From Actinospica acidithermotolerans (GTDB lineage: Bacteria > Actinomycetota > Actinomycetes > Streptomycetales > Catenulisporaceae), in contig NZ_JAGSOH010000007.1 in the NCBI RefSeq assembly GCF_018139625.1, positions 1-64,000 on the forward strand: a stretch of 64,000 bases of DNA. Reading direction: 5' to 3'. This document shows, piece by piece, positions 25,000 through 33,788 of the stretch; within the stretch, counting starts at the first letter, position 1; every line of letters starts with the position of its first letter. The notes beneath the pieces were generated by a model. The model searched no databases and was not told where the DNA came from. It saw nothing but the letters and a program-made list of their open reading frames with translations. The position numbers were made by a program, and so were the translations under genes.

Positions 25000-27201
25000 C
25001 TATGGTCCACTGTTGTCTGACAATATATGGGCTGGATTGGGCGAGCCCGGCAAGCAGTGCACGAGCAGGACGGCGATGTCGTCGGTGTGCTGGGCGCCGC
25101 GCTGGGCGTGGCGCAGCAGCGCGTCGATGACGTGATCGAGGTGGTCGGGGGCCCTCGGGCCGACGTCGGTGAGCACGTCGGCGAGGGCTGCCACCGCGTC
25201 GTCGGGATCGGTGCCGGGCGCTTCGATCAATCCGTCCGTGTACAGGGTCAGCAGCGAGCCGGGCGGCACGTCGAAGGTGGTGGTGGGATAGGTCGAATCC
25301 GGGTCGACGCCGAGCAGCGGGCCTGGTTCGACGGGCACCGGGTCGGCGCGTTCGCCCGGTCGCCGCAGCAGCGGGGCGGGGTGTCCGGCGCTGGACACCA
25401 TCGCGCGGCCGCGGGCGAAGTCGAGATGGACGTAGAGGCAGGAGACCAGCAGATCGGGCTCGAGGTCGGCGATGACCCGGCTCGTTCTGGCCAGAACCTG
25501 GTCGGGGGCCGCGCCGGCGGTGGCGTGCGCGTGCACGGCGGTGCGCGCCTGCCCCATCAGGGCGGCCGCGGCGATGCTGTGGCCCTGCACGTCGCCGATG
25601 ACGGCGGCCGCGGTGTGCTCGGTCAGCTTGATCACGTCGTAGAAGTCGCCGCCGACGTCGAGTCCGTGGCTCGCCGGCAGGTAGCGGGCGGCGACGTCGA
25701 GACCGGGCAGGCTCGGCAGGGTCCGCGGGAGCAGGGCCTGCTGCAGGTCGCGGGCCACGGCGTGCGCCGCGTCGTAGAGCCGGGCGCGCTCGAGCGCCTG
25801 GGCGAGCAGGCCGGCGAGCGAGGTGAGCACGGCTCGCTCGTCGGCGGAGAAGGCGTGCGGCTCGTCGTAGGACAGCGTGCAGACGCCGACCGGGCGTCCG
25901 GAGACGATCAGCGGCAGGAAGGCCCAGGCCTGCTTGTCGGTGAGCGACGGCGCCCGCGGGTAGCCCCGGCTCAGCTCCTCCCGGTCGCGCAGGAAGCAGG
26001 GGCAGCCGGTGGACAGCGCCCGGCCCGCCGGGGTCAGGTCGGTGTCCAGCGGAAGGTGGTCGAGGCGCTCGATGATCTCCGCCGGGTAGCCGTGGTGGCC
26101 GACGATCTTCAGCCGTCCGGCGTCCGCGCCCGAAAGGACCAGACCCTGGGCGCGGAAGGCCGGCAGCACCTGGTCGGCGACCAGGTCCACGACGTCCTGG
26201 GCGCCGACGGTCTCCGTGAGCGCGGCGGCGAGGTGCACCAGCTGGTAGAGCCGTCCGGTCGGGGCGGCTTCGGGCCGGGACGCCGGGCGCGGCAGCGCGT
26301 CGAGCGCCCCCGGCCCGTCGGCCGGGCTGATCAGCACACTGATTCCGCTGGTGTCGGGGTGGAGCTGGAAGGTGAGATGGCAGTCCGGCGGGCGCACGGC
26401 GCTGTAGGTGACCGGTTCGCGGCTCACGACCGCCGTGCGGTAGTGGTCCTCGTAGGCGGGGTCGTCGAGCCACGGCAGCGAATGCCAGGGCCGCGTTCCG
26501 AGCAGGACCTCGGCTTCGCGGCCCAGAAAACGTGCCGCGTGCGCGCTGACGTAGGTGAACCTGCCCTCGAGGTCCAGGGCCGCGGCGCCGGGCAGGCGCT
26601 CGGCGAAGTCCGCGATCGCCGTTTGGTTGCCGACGTGCCGCCGGGCCCGCGCGAGGGCGACCACCTGCGGTTCTTCGGGGAGCGTCCCGGTCCCGACGTG
26701 ATCCAGCAAGCGGCCGATCCGGCGTCCCGAGGAGGTGATGTGGCCGCGCTCACGGCGCCTCGCCTGGCGGGGATGGGCGCCCGACCACAGCAGCAGCAAC
26801 GCGCCCCAGCACCGGTTCGCGCCCTCCAGCGCCACCGCGGCCAGGGCGAGCCGGTACGGAAGGACTGCGGCGACCCGGGGATAGTCGCGCGCCATCTCCT
26901 CCTGCGATCCGATCCACACCAGCCGGCCCTGCCGGACTGCGTCGGCCACCGGCAACGCCTCCGACAAGGGCACGCGCCGCCACGGAGTGGCGAACTCCAC
27001 CGGCAGCCCGCAAAGGGCCGTCATACGCAGCATCCGGTCGCCGGGCTCGAACAGGTAGATCCCGCCCATGGAAGCGCCGGTACGCCGAACGACGTCCGCC
27101 AGCACGTCCTCGATCGCGTCCTGGGCCGGGGACAGGCCGCCGGACGCCGACGGCGTGCCTTCAGCCGTCGAGCGCCGGAGCCCGTTGCGCGCCATGGTCA
27201 T
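25000..27201 (-). CDS. GAF-PAS-GAF-PP2C (SpoIIE/RsbU-type) serine phosphatase
   Basis: 733 residues. Order: GAF (about 25-150), PAS (about 195-290, AALDLEGRFTYVSAHAARFLGREAEVLLG), second GAF (about 310-470), linker helix, and PP2C-type SpoIIE domain (about 490-725) with the metal-binding motifs GGDFYDVI, GDVQGHS, SAGHPAPLL, YTDGLIEA and HTDDIAVLL. The phosphatase removes phosphate from STAS antagonists and so activates a partner-switch sigma factor. The GAF and PAS parts presumably sense an unknown signal. The last ten codons overlap an operator-like sequence at 25013-25023. Monocistronic, with a hairpin after the stop. Confidence 0.92.
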   Translation of the reverse strand: MTMARNGLRRSTAEGTPSASGGLSPAQDAIEDVLADVVRRTGASMGGIYLFEPGDRMLRMTALCGLPVEFATPWRRVPLSEALPVADAVRQGRLVWIGSQEEMARDYPRVAAVLPYRLALAAVALEGANRCWGALLLLWSGAHPRQARRRERGHITSSGRRIGRLLDHVGTGTLPEEPQVVALARARRHVGNQTAIADFAERLPGAAALDLEGRFTYVSAHAARFLGREAEVLLGTRPWHSLPWLDDPAYEDHYRTAVVSREPVTYSAVRPPDCHLTFQLHPDTSGISVLISPADGPGALDALPRPASRPEAAPTGRLYQLVHLAAALTETVGAQDVVDLVADQVLPAFRAQGLVLSGADAGRLKIVGHHGYPAEIIERLDHLPLDTDLTPAGRALSTGCPCFLRDREELSRGYPRAPSLTDKQAWAFLPLIVSGRPVGVCTLSYDEPHAFSADERAVLTSLAGLLAQALERARLYDAAHAVARDLQQALLPRTLPSLPGLDVAARYLPASHGLDVGGDFYDVIKLTEHTAAAVIGDVQGHSIAAAALMGQARTAVHAHATAGAAPDQVLARTSRVIADLEPDLLVSCLYVHLDFARGRAMVSSAGHPAPLLRRPGERADPVPVEPGPLLGVDPDSTYPTTTFDVPPGSLLTLYTDGLIEAPGTDPDDAVAALADVLTDVGPRAPDHLDHVIDALLRHAQRGAQHTDDIAVLLVHCLPGSPNPAHILSDNSGP
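25013..25023. promoter_or_regulatory. GntR/FadR-like operator (copy 3), inside the phosphatase gene end
   Basis: TTGTCTGACAA is a perfect 5-1-5 palindrome and fits TNGTNNNACNA. It is followed by TATATGG, similar to the ATATGG after copy 1. It lies within the last codons of the PP2C gene. Confidence 0.4.
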
Positions 27202-27442
27202 GTCACTGCGTCCAAGGCGGGCAGGCGGGAGGCGACCATCGCGGTAGGGACGGGCTGACCGGCCAGGTTCGACATATACCGGTGCGGCCTGAGGGGTGCG
27301 CCTCGATGGGGTGAATCGGCTCGTTGGACCCTCGGGTGCGTGGAGGCATGCCGTACGGCTACCCCATCACCCTATGTGTATTCGCGTGTGCAACTGGTGC
27401 CCGCGGCGCGGTGCGCGCCGCGATCTGCCGGCCCCGGCCCGG

Positions 27443-27835
27443 TCAGGCCTGCGGCCGGCCGAACAGCAGGTCGTAGCCGTCGGGCAGTTGCAGCAGGATC
27501 TGGGCCGTGAGCCCGTCGCCCGCGGCGTCGGCGGCGACGCTGAGGACGGCGCTGGTGTCCCAGGCGGCAGTCTTCTCGGTGGCCCCCTCGATCCAGGCCG
27601 CCACCGCGCGGATGAAGCGTTCTGGCGATAGCGGTTCGCGTGCCTGGAGGGGGTTGAGCAGGATGAGGGCGAAGGTTTCCGGGAGCCGGGCCGCGAGGTC
27701 GGCGCGGACCTGTCCGACCAGGTGCGCACCGAGCAGGGCGAGCACGACGCGCGCCGCGCGTTCGGCCTCGTCGGGCGAGGTGTATTCGCCGCGTTCCTGG
27801 ACCTGGGCCAGGAATGCGTGCCAGGGCATCGGCAT
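27443..27835 (-). CDS. DUF2267 family protein
   Basis: 130 residues. The N-terminal helix WHAFLAQVQERGEYTSPDEAERAARVVLALLGAHLVGQVRADLAARLPE is typical of DUF2267, a helical family of unknown function often found near stress genes. The second half repeats a related helical pattern (SPERFIRAVAAWIEGA). ATG 27835 has GGAGG seven bases upstream. Lies between the PP2C gene and hsp20 copy 2, all on the minus strand. Confidence 0.85.
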   Translation of the reverse strand: MPMPWHAFLAQVQERGEYTSPDEAERAARVVLALLGAHLVGQVRADLAARLPETFALILLNPLQAREPLSPERFIRAVAAWIEGATEKTAAWDTSAVLSVAADAAGDGLTAQILLQLPDGYDLLFGRPQA

Positions 27836-28040
27836 GCTGGTGCCTCCTTCGCCGTGTTCCGGCGGCCGGCATTTGTCAGGACACTGCGAGAGCGCGGCGG
27901 CTGGCGCCGCGAGGATTCCCCGACCCGGTTCGCACGGGAGGGCGGGTTGCCTGCGCCCGGTTCTCCTCCCGATCGCGCCGGAGGCTCGCCGGGGTGCCGG
28001 CAGCCACACCTGCGGGCACCCCGGGAAGCCCCTGCGGGCG

Positions 28041-28481
28041 TTATCCGGTGATCTGCTTGCGGTCGCCGGTCGCGGTGATCTCGATCTTGCGCGGCTTGGC
28101 CCTCTCCGCGATCGGGATGCGCAGGGTCAGCACGCCCGCGTCGTAGTCGGCGTCGACATGCTCGGCGTCCAGCGTGTCGCCGAGGAACAGCTGCCGCGAG
28201 AAGGCGCCGAGCGGGCGCTCGTTGACCTGCATCTCGAACTGCTCGCCGGTGTGCACCGGCCGCCGCTCGGCCTTGACCGTGAGCACGTTGCGCTCGACCT
28301 CCAGCTCGATCGCGGACGGCTCGACGCCCGGCAGGTCGAAGCAGACGACGTAGGTGTCGCCGTCGCGGTAGGCGTCCATGGGCATCGCGTTCGGGTGCGA
28401 CCAGGTCCCCGCGGCCGCCGTGCCGAGCAGCTGGTTAGCGAGCCGGTCCAGCTCGCGGAAGGGATCGGTGCGCATCAGCAT
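28041..28481 (-). CDS. hsp18: Hsp20 family small heat-shock protein
   Basis: 146 residues. The alpha-crystallin domain covers about residues 40-135: [40 protein letters not shown], then the conserved [33 protein letters not shown]. The N-terminal arm is [20 protein letters not shown] and the C-terminal IEITATG holds the I-x-I-like tail. It binds unfolding proteins without ATP. The ATG at 28481 follows GGAGG by seven bases. An upstream in-frame ATG (28568) lies inside the operator and is rejected. Controlled by the RheA-type promoter at 28551-28579. Confidence 0.93.
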   Translation of the reverse strand: MLMRTDPFRELDRLANQLLGTAAAGTWSHPNAMPMDAYRDGDTYVVCFDLPGVEPSAIELEVERNVLTVKAERRPVHTGEQFEMQVNERPLGAFSRQLFLGDTLDAEHVDADYDAGVLTLRIPIAERAKPRKIEITATGDRKQITG

Positions 28482-28550
28482 GGCACTACCTCCATGAGTC
28501 AGAGCGGGTCGAACCCGGCCTGTCACGGGCTCGACATGCCTACACCACTC

Positions 28551-28579
28551 TTTGTAGCACGTCGTCATTACGATGACAA
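28551..28579 (-). promoter_or_regulatory. RheA-type promoter-operator of hsp20 copy 2
   Basis: Minus strand: -35 TTGTCA (28574-28579), 17 bp spacer, -10 TACAAA (28551-28556). The operator at 28560-28578 keeps a perfect TGTCATC half; the second half is GACGACG (two mismatches). Operator-to-ATG distance is 79 bases, as for copy 1. The leader also resembles copy 1 (GAGCCCG... and a shared TCTGACTC). Confidence 0.75.
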
Positions 28580-28615
28580 ATCGACAGGTCGCTTGAGCGA
28601 CGACAAGCCGGGACC

Positions 28616-28637
28616 GCGTCCGGCGCCCGACGGACGC
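28616..28637 (-). terminator. Hairpin downstream of glgX
   Basis: GCGTCCG-N8-CGGACGC, 7 bp stem, 22 bases past the glgX stop. A short GGCCGC run follows between hairpin and stop. Confidence 0.5.
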
Positions 28638-28658
28638 GGCCGCGGCCGCGGCCGCGGC

Positions 28659-30794
28659 CTACGGCGTGCTGCGCCTGAGTACCAGCATCGAGCGGCCCTC
28701 GATCAGGACCGACTCCTCGGGCTTGAGCCGGGTCACGTCGGCGCAGGTCGGCGACGCCGTGTCGAGTTCGGCCTCCCAGACGTCGCCGAAGCGCGTGGGC
28801 GGCAGTACGAATTCCAGCCCCTCGTGGTGGGCGTTGAACAGCAGGAGGAAGGAACTGCCGGTCACCCGCTCGCCGCGCTCGTCCGGCTCGGCGATGGCCT
28901 CTCCGTTGAGGAACACCGTGAGCGCGCGGGCGAATCCGGCCTGCCAGTCCTGCTCCGTCATCTCCTGCGCCGCCGGGGTGAACCAGGCGATGTCCGGCAG
29001 CGCATCCGGCTCGGCGCCGGGGGGCGGGGCGCCCCGGAAGAACCGGCGGCGCCGGAAGACCGGGTTCTCGGCCCGCAGGCGGACCGTCTTCGCGAGGAAT
29101 TCGCCGAAGCCTCCGTCCGGCGCGGGGTTCTCCCAGTCCACCCAGCTCAGTTCGCTGTCCTGGCAGTACGCGTTGTTGTTCCCTTGCTGGGTGCGTCCCA
29201 GTTCGTCGCCGTGGGAGATCATCGGCACGCCCTGGGACAGCAGCAGCGTCGCGATCATGTTGCGCCGCTGACGGGCTCGCAGGGTATTGATCTGCCCGTC
29301 GTCGGTCTCGCCCTCGGCGCCGCAGTTCCACGAGCGGTTGTGCGACTCGCCGTCGCGGTTGTCCTCGCCGTTGGCCTCGTTGTGCTTCTCGTTGTAGGAC
29401 ACCAGATCGCGCAGGGTGAACCCGTCGTGGGCGGTGACGAAGTTGACCGAGGCGATGGGGCGCCGGCCGTCGCTCTGGTACAGGTCGGCGGAGCCGGTCA
29501 GCCGGGAGGCGAGCTCCGCGTGCGTCGCCGGCTCGCCGCGCCAGAAGTCGCGCACGGTGTCCCGGTACCGGCCGTTCCACTCCGCCCACAGCGGCGGGAA
29601 GTTGCCCACCTGGTAGCCGCCCTCGCCGAGGTCCCAGGGTTCGGCGATCAGCTTCACCTGGGAGACCACCGGGTCCTGCTGCACCAGGTCGAAGAAGGCG
29701 GAGAGCCGGTCCACCTCGTGGAACTGCCGGGCGAGCGTCGCGGCGAGGTCGAAGCGGAAGCCGTCGACGTGCATCTCCGTCACCCAGTAGCGCAGCGAGT
29801 CCATGATCATCTGCAGGACGTGCGGATGGCGCATCAGCAGGCTGTTGCCGGTGCCCGTGGTGTCCGCGTAGTAGCGCGGATCCTCGTCGACCAGGCGGTA
29901 GTAGGCGGCGTTGTCGATGCCGCGGAACGAGAGCGTCGGCCCGAGGTGGTTGCCTTCGGCGGTGTGGTTGTAGACGACGTCGAGGATGACCTCGATGCCC
30001 GCCTGGTGCAGGCTCTTCACCATCATCTTGAACTCCTGCACCTGCTCGCCGCGGTCCCCGCTCGCGCTGTATCCGTTGTGCGGAGCGAAGAAACCGATGG
30101 TGTTGTACCCCCAGTAGTTGGACAGCCCCAGCGAGAGGAGCCGCTCGTCGTGCACGAACTGGTGCACCGGCATCAGCTCCAGGGCGGTCACGCCCAGTCC
30201 CTTGAGATGCTCGATCACTGCCGGGTGCGCCAGCCCGGCGTAGGTGCCGCGCTGCTCCGGCGGTATCTCCGGATGACGGGCCGTCAGACCCTTGACGTGG
30301 GCTTCGTATATCACCGTGTGGTGATACGGAGTGTTCGGGCGGTGGTCGGCGCCCAGGCCCGCGTCCCAGTCGAAATAGGGGCTCACCACGATCGAGCGCA
30401 TGGTCCGCGCGGCGCTGTCGGAGTCCTCGCGGGCGTCGGGCGCGCCGAACGGGTACCCGAAGACCTCCTGCCCCCAGGCGACGTCGCCGCTCACGGCTTT
30501 GGCGTAGGGGTCGAGGAGCAGCTTGCTCGGGTTGCAGCGCAGGCCCGCCGCGGGCTCGAAGGGCCCCTCGACGCGGAATCCGTAGCGCTGCCCCGGACCG
30601 ACGCCCGGCAGGTAGCAGTGATGGACGAAGCCGTCCACCTCGGTCAGCCGCACCTGCTCCTCGCGCCCCTCGTCGTCGAACAGGCACAGCCGGACCGACG
30701 AGGCAGCCTCGGAGAACACGGAGAAGTTCGTTCCCGCCCCGTCGTACGCCGCGCCGAGCGGATAGGGACGACCAGGCCATGCGTGCGTCGACAT
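28659..30794 (-). CDS. glgX: Glycogen debranching enzyme GlgX (isoamylase type)
   Basis: 711 residues, the usual length. It hydrolyses alpha-1,6 branches of glycogen. N-terminal CBM48 (YPLGAAYDGAGTNFSVFSEAASSVRLCLFD), then a GH13 barrel: DVVYNHTAEGN, the nucleophile in DGFRFDLA (about 346), the acid/base in IAEPWD (about 384) and TAHDGFTLRDLVSYNEKHNEANGE with the third acidic residue (about 455). The C-terminal beta domain is complete. GGGAGGGG precedes the ATG. It stands alone between hsp20 and the divergent stressosome operon. Confidence 0.95.
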   Translation of the reverse strand: MSTHAWPGRPYPLGAAYDGAGTNFSVFSEAASSVRLCLFDDEGREEQVRLTEVDGFVHHCYLPGVGPGQRYGFRVEGPFEPAAGLRCNPSKLLLDPYAKAVSGDVAWGQEVFGYPFGAPDAREDSDSAARTMRSIVVSPYFDWDAGLGADHRPNTPYHHTVIYEAHVKGLTARHPEIPPEQRGTYAGLAHPAVIEHLKGLGVTALELMPVHQFVHDERLLSLGLSNYWGYNTIGFFAPHNGYSASGDRGEQVQEFKMMVKSLHQAGIEVILDVVYNHTAEGNHLGPTLSFRGIDNAAYYRLVDEDPRYYADTTGTGNSLLMRHPHVLQMIMDSLRYWVTEMHVDGFRFDLAATLARQFHEVDRLSAFFDLVQQDPVVSQVKLIAEPWDLGEGGYQVGNFPPLWAEWNGRYRDTVRDFWRGEPATHAELASRLTGSADLYQSDGRRPIASVNFVTAHDGFTLRDLVSYNEKHNEANGEDNRDGESHNRSWNCGAEGETDDGQINTLRARQRRNMIATLLLSQGVPMISHGDELGRTQQGNNNAYCQDSELSWVDWENPAPDGGFGEFLAKTVRLRAENPVFRRRRFFRGAPPPGAEPDALPDIAWFTPAAQEMTEQDWQAGFARALTVFLNGEAIAEPDERGERVTGSSFLLLFNAHHEGLEFVLPPTRFGDVWEAELDTASPTCADVTRLKPEESVLIEGRSMLVLRRSTP

Positions 30795-31070
30795 CGGGAC
30801 CCCTCCCAGGTGACCGGCGAGAGCCGGTGCTCTCGACGTGGCGGTGCGCCGTCCGGGTTGCCGCGCGGGCGAGGGCCCAAACGGGCGCGCACGCCCGCGG
30901 TGCGCGCCCTCTTCCCCGCCCCTCCGGGCGAATCCGGCATTCCGGACTTTATGCTCGATTCCTGACTACCTTGGCCGGCCGCGCATGTTTTCCGCGCAGG
31001 CGGTTATCCGGCGCCGACAGAGCCGGACCCGATGGAGGGAGGGTCCGGTCCCGGTAAGAATGAGGTTGCA
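30795..31070. other. Divergent promoter region of glgX and stressosome operon
   Basis: 276 bases between divergent starts. An AT-richer patch (30950-30995, TTTATGCTCGATTCC and ATGTTTTCC) probably holds the promoters, but I see no confident boxes and no RheA site. Confidence 0.4.
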
Positions 31071-31919
31071 GTGAAGCTGGGATCTTCAGATCACCTGCTC
31101 GGCTTGATGACGACGCGCCGCGACGAGCTCGCCGCCGCCTGGATCGAGGTGGTCTCGCAGACCCTCGCGGGCCGGATCAGCCGGGCCGAACTCGACCAGG
31201 AGCTGCACGAGCTGTACGCGGCGCTGGTGGAGGCCTTGCGCGCTGGAGGCCTCGACGCCTCCGGCGAGCACTACACGGAGGTGCGCGCGCTGCTCGCCGA
31301 GCTCTCCCGCAACCGTGCCCGGCAGGGTTTCCGGCCGGCCGAGACCGCCGTCAGCCTGTTCGCGCTCAAGCGCGGCCTCGAGAGGCTGCTCGACGACGGG
31401 TCGGCCGACGACGTCGCCGCCTACCTCGCGCTCAGCCGGCTCACGGACGAGCTCGGGATGTTCACCGTCGACAGCTTCGCCGCCAGCCGCGAGCAGATCA
31501 TCAGCTCGCAGGCGGAGGAGCTGCTCGAGCTCTCCACTCCGGTGGTCAAGCTGTGGGACGGCGTCATCGGCGTTCCGCTCGTCGGCACCCTCGACTCGGC
31601 GCGCACCCAGGTGGTGATGGAGAAGCTGCTCCAGGAGCTCGTCGACACCGGCTCGGCGCACGCGATCATCGACATCACCGGCGTGCCGGCGGTGGACACC
31701 GAGGTCGCCCAGCACCTGCTCAAGACAGTCGTGGCGGCCCGGCTGATGGGTGCGGAATGCATCGTGTCCGGCATCCGGCCGCAGATCGCGCAGACCATCG
31801 TCGCGCTGGGGATCGAGTTCGGCGACATCGTCACGAAGGCCACCCTCGCCGACGCGCTGCGCCACGCCCTGCGGCGGTCCGCGCAGCGCGCGGCGCTGAG
31901 CGTCGGGGATGCCGCGTGA
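31071..31919 (+). CDS. rsbR: RsbR-type stressosome protein (RsbRD/STAS)
   Basis: 282 residues. Helical N-terminal RsbRD-like sensor domain (LLGLMTTRRDELAAAWIEVVSQTL...) to about 150, a linker ELLELSTPVVKLWDGVIGVPLVGTLD typical of RsbR paralogues, and a C-terminal STAS domain. Both threonines phosphorylated by RsbT in B. subtilis RsbR have counterparts: VDTEVAQ (about 208) and AQTIV (about 241). RsbR forms the stressosome shell with RsbS and senses stress through the N-domain. The GTG at 31071 has GAGG six bases ahead. It overlaps rsbS by four bases. Confidence 0.9.
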   Translation: MKLGSSDHLLGLMTTRRDELAAAWIEVVSQTLAGRISRAELDQELHELYAALVEALRAGGLDASGEHYTEVRALLAELSRNRARQGFRPAETAVSLFALKRGLERLLDDGSADDVAAYLALSRLTDELGMFTVDSFAASREQIISSQAEELLELSTPVVKLWDGVIGVPLVGTLDSARTQVVMEKLLQELVDTGSAHAIIDITGVPAVDTEVAQHLLKTVVAARLMGAECIVSGIRPQIAQTIVALGIEFGDIVTKATLADALRHALRRSAQRAALSVGDAA

Positions 31920-32293
31920 GCGACCGCGTGCCGATCCTGCGCATCGGCGAGAACCTGCTGGTCTCGATCCAGATCGACCTGGACGACCAGACGGTGATGA
32001 ACCTCCAGGAGGATCTCGCCGCCCAGGTCGTCAAGTACGGTGCCCGCGGCGTCGTCATCGACATCACGGCCGCCGAGATCGTGGACTCCTTCGTCGGGCG
32101 CATGCTCTCCACCATCGCCTCGGTCAGCCGGCTGCTCGACGCCGAGACCGTCGTGGTCGGGATGCGGCCCGCGGTCGCGATCACGCTGGTCGAGCTCGGG
32201 CTCTCGCTGGGCGGAGTGCGCACCGCGCTCAATCTGGAGCAGGGACTGGCCATTCTGGCGAAGCGCGCCTCGGCCGGCGCGGCAGGGCGGTGA
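31916..32293 (+). CDS. rsbS: RsbS stressosome scaffold
   Basis: 125 residues forming one STAS domain. VPILRIGENLLVSIQIDLDD opens as in RsbS, and the phospho-serine is kept at residue 58 in EIVDSFVGRML (S59 in B. subtilis). RsbS binds and holds RsbT; phosphorylation of the serine by RsbT releases the kinase. The start overlaps the rsbR stop (GTGA) and the stop overlaps the rsbT start (GTGA), so the three proteins should be made in coupled amounts. Confidence 0.92.
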   Translation: MSDRVPILRIGENLLVSIQIDLDDQTVMNLQEDLAAQVVKYGARGVVIDITAAEIVDSFVGRMLSTIASVSRLLDAETVVVGMRPAVAITLVELGLSLGGVRTALNLEQGLAILAKRASAGAAGR

Positions 32294-32712
32294 CGGTGGC
32301 GGAGCCGGATGTCGGCGAGGTCCGCGTCCAGACCATCGCAACGTCCGACGACGTGGTGCGGGCCCGGCAGCTGGCGCGCAACCTCGCCGTGGAGTGCCGG
32401 CTGTCGCTGGTGGACCAGACGAAGCTCGTGACCGCGGCGAGCGAGCTGGCCCGCAACACGCTCGTCTACGGCGGCGGCGGTTCGCTCAGCGGCGCGCTCG
32501 TCCAGGACGCCCGACGCCGCGGGGTGCGGCTGACCTTCACCGACCAGGGGCCCGGCATCCCGGACGTGGACCTCGCGCTGAGCGACGGCTGGTCGTCCGG
32601 CAGCGGGATGGGGCTGGGCCTGAGCGGCGCCCGCAGGCTCGCCGACGACTTCGACCTGCGCACGACCGTGGGAGCGGGGACCACGGTGACGGTGATCAAA
32701 TGGACGCACTGA
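32290..32712 (+). CDS. rsbT: RsbT serine/threonine kinase (stressosome switch)
   Basis: 140 residues, GHKL ATPase fold. N-box ASELARNTLVYGGGG, G1-box TDQGPGIPD, and G2 region GMGLGLSGARRLADDF are intact. RsbT phosphorylates RsbS and RsbR, then leaves to activate a PP2C phosphatase (family knowledge). The likely target here is one of the PP2C proteins encoded downstream or at 25000. Start overlaps the rsbS stop; the next start lies 13 bases inside this gene. Confidence 0.92.
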   Translation: MTVAEPDVGEVRVQTIATSDDVVRARQLARNLAVECRLSLVDQTKLVTAASELARNTLVYGGGGSLSGALVQDARRRGVRLTFTDQGPGIPDVDLALSDGWSSGSGMGLGLSGARRLADDFDLRTTVGAGTTVTVIKWTH

Positions 32713-33788
32713 CCGGCACCCTGCCGGCCGATCCGCGCGAGGGCGTCTGGCTCCGCCAGGAGGTCTCCCTCGCCGCCCGGGCCCGCCGCACGGCAGCGGC
32801 GCTCGGCAAGCGGATCGGGCTGGAGCCCGAGCGCGTCGCGGAGATCGAACTCGCCGTCACCGAGACCGCCGTGAACCTCAACCGGCACGCCGCCGACGGC
32901 GCCGTGCTGCTGCGTCTGGCGGACGACGGCGGCCGCGCCGCCGTGGAACTGATCGCCGTCGACAACGGGCCGGGCATGGCGGACGTCGCCGGCGCGCGGC
33001 GGGACGGGTACTCCTCGGCCGGGACGCTGGGCATCGGCCTCGGCGTGGTCGAGCGCATGGCGGACTCCTTCGACGTGCATTCGCTGATGGGTCGCGGAAC
33101 CGTCCTGGTCGCGCGGTTCCGCGCGCGCGGGAAGCACGGCCCGGCCCCCTATCCGGAGCCCGCCGTGGCCGGATTGACCCGGCCGATGAGCGGCGAGGCC
33201 GTCTGCGGGGACGGCTGGGCTCTGCGCGAGATCGCCGCGGCCGCGGCGGACGGCCCCGCGCCTGAAGGACAGCTGCCGCTGCTGGTCCTGATGTGCGACG
33301 GCCTGGGCCACGGCCCGCTGGCCGCGCGGGCGAGCGAGCAGGCCAAGATCGCCTTCCACGGCGCCGGGTCCGCCGAGCCCGTCCGGATCGTGAGCGAGCT
33401 TCACCGCGCGATGGCGGGCACCCGCGGCGGCGCCCTGGCCGTCGCGCGGATCGCCCCGGACGGCGAGGGCGTGTCGTTCTGCGGCGTGGGGAACATCAGC
33501 GCCTTCATCGTCGCCGACGGCCGTCGCAGCTCGCTGCTGTCCTCGCCGGGGATCGTGGGCCACCATCTGCCGCGGCTGCGCGGTTTCGAGGCCGAGCTGC
33601 CCGCCGGGGCGAGCCTCGTCCTGCACTCCGACGGGCTGAGCGAACGCTGGGACCAGTCCGCGCTCGCCGGGCTGTTCGGCCGTTCGAGCACGGTCATCGC
33701 GGCGCAGCTGCTGCGCGAGGCCGGGGTGCGCCGCGACGACGCGAGCGTGGTCGTCGTCAAGGGCGGCCGCCGCGGGGTCGGGCCGTGA
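32700..33788 (+). CDS. HATPase-PP2C fusion (RsbT-like kinase plus RsbX-like phosphatase)
   Basis: 362 residues. Residues about 10-145 form a second RsbT-like ATPase (N-box ELAVTETAVNLNRHA, DNGPGMADV, LGIGLGVVERMAD). Residues 165-355 form a compact PP2C/SpoIIE domain (LMCDGLGHGPLAARASEQAK, CGVGNISAFIV, LVLHSDGLSERWD, RDDASVVVV) resembling RsbX, which dephosphorylates RsbS/RsbR to reset the stressosome. The same two-domain layout is seen downstream of rsbT in other bacteria. Coupled to rsbT and to the kinase gene by overlapping starts. Confidence 0.9.
   Translation: MDALTGTLPADPREGVWLRQEVSLAARARRTAAALGKRIGLEPERVAEIELAVTETAVNLNRHAADGAVLLRLADDGGRAAVELIAVDNGPGMADVAGARRDGYSSAGTLGIGLGVVERMADSFDVHSLMGRGTVLVARFRARGKHGPAPYPEPAVAGLTRPMSGEAVCGDGWALREIAAAAADGPAPEGQLPLLVLMCDGLGHGPLAARASEQAKIAFHGAGSAEPVRIVSELHRAMAGTRGGALAVARIAPDGEGVSFCGVGNISAFIVADGRRSSLLSSPGIVGHHLPRLRGFEAELPAGASLVLHSDGLSERWDQSALAGLFGRSSTVIAAQLLREAGVRRDDASVVVVKGGRRGVGP

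Noticed and set aside
28566-28568. Upstream ATG extending hsp20 copy 2 by 29 codons
   Set aside because: It lies inside the operator/promoter and has no ribosome site, while the ATG at 28481 has GGAGG and matches the hsp20 copy 1 start.
27507-30965. Long plus-strand frame across DUF2267, hsp20 and glgX
   Set aside because: It is antisense to three recognisable genes and has no start signal or domain.
30980-31010. Sigma-B-like promoter before rsbR (GTTTT ... GGTTAT)
   Set aside because: The spacing is 11 bases instead of 14-16 and the -10 does not match, so it is not reported as a promoter.
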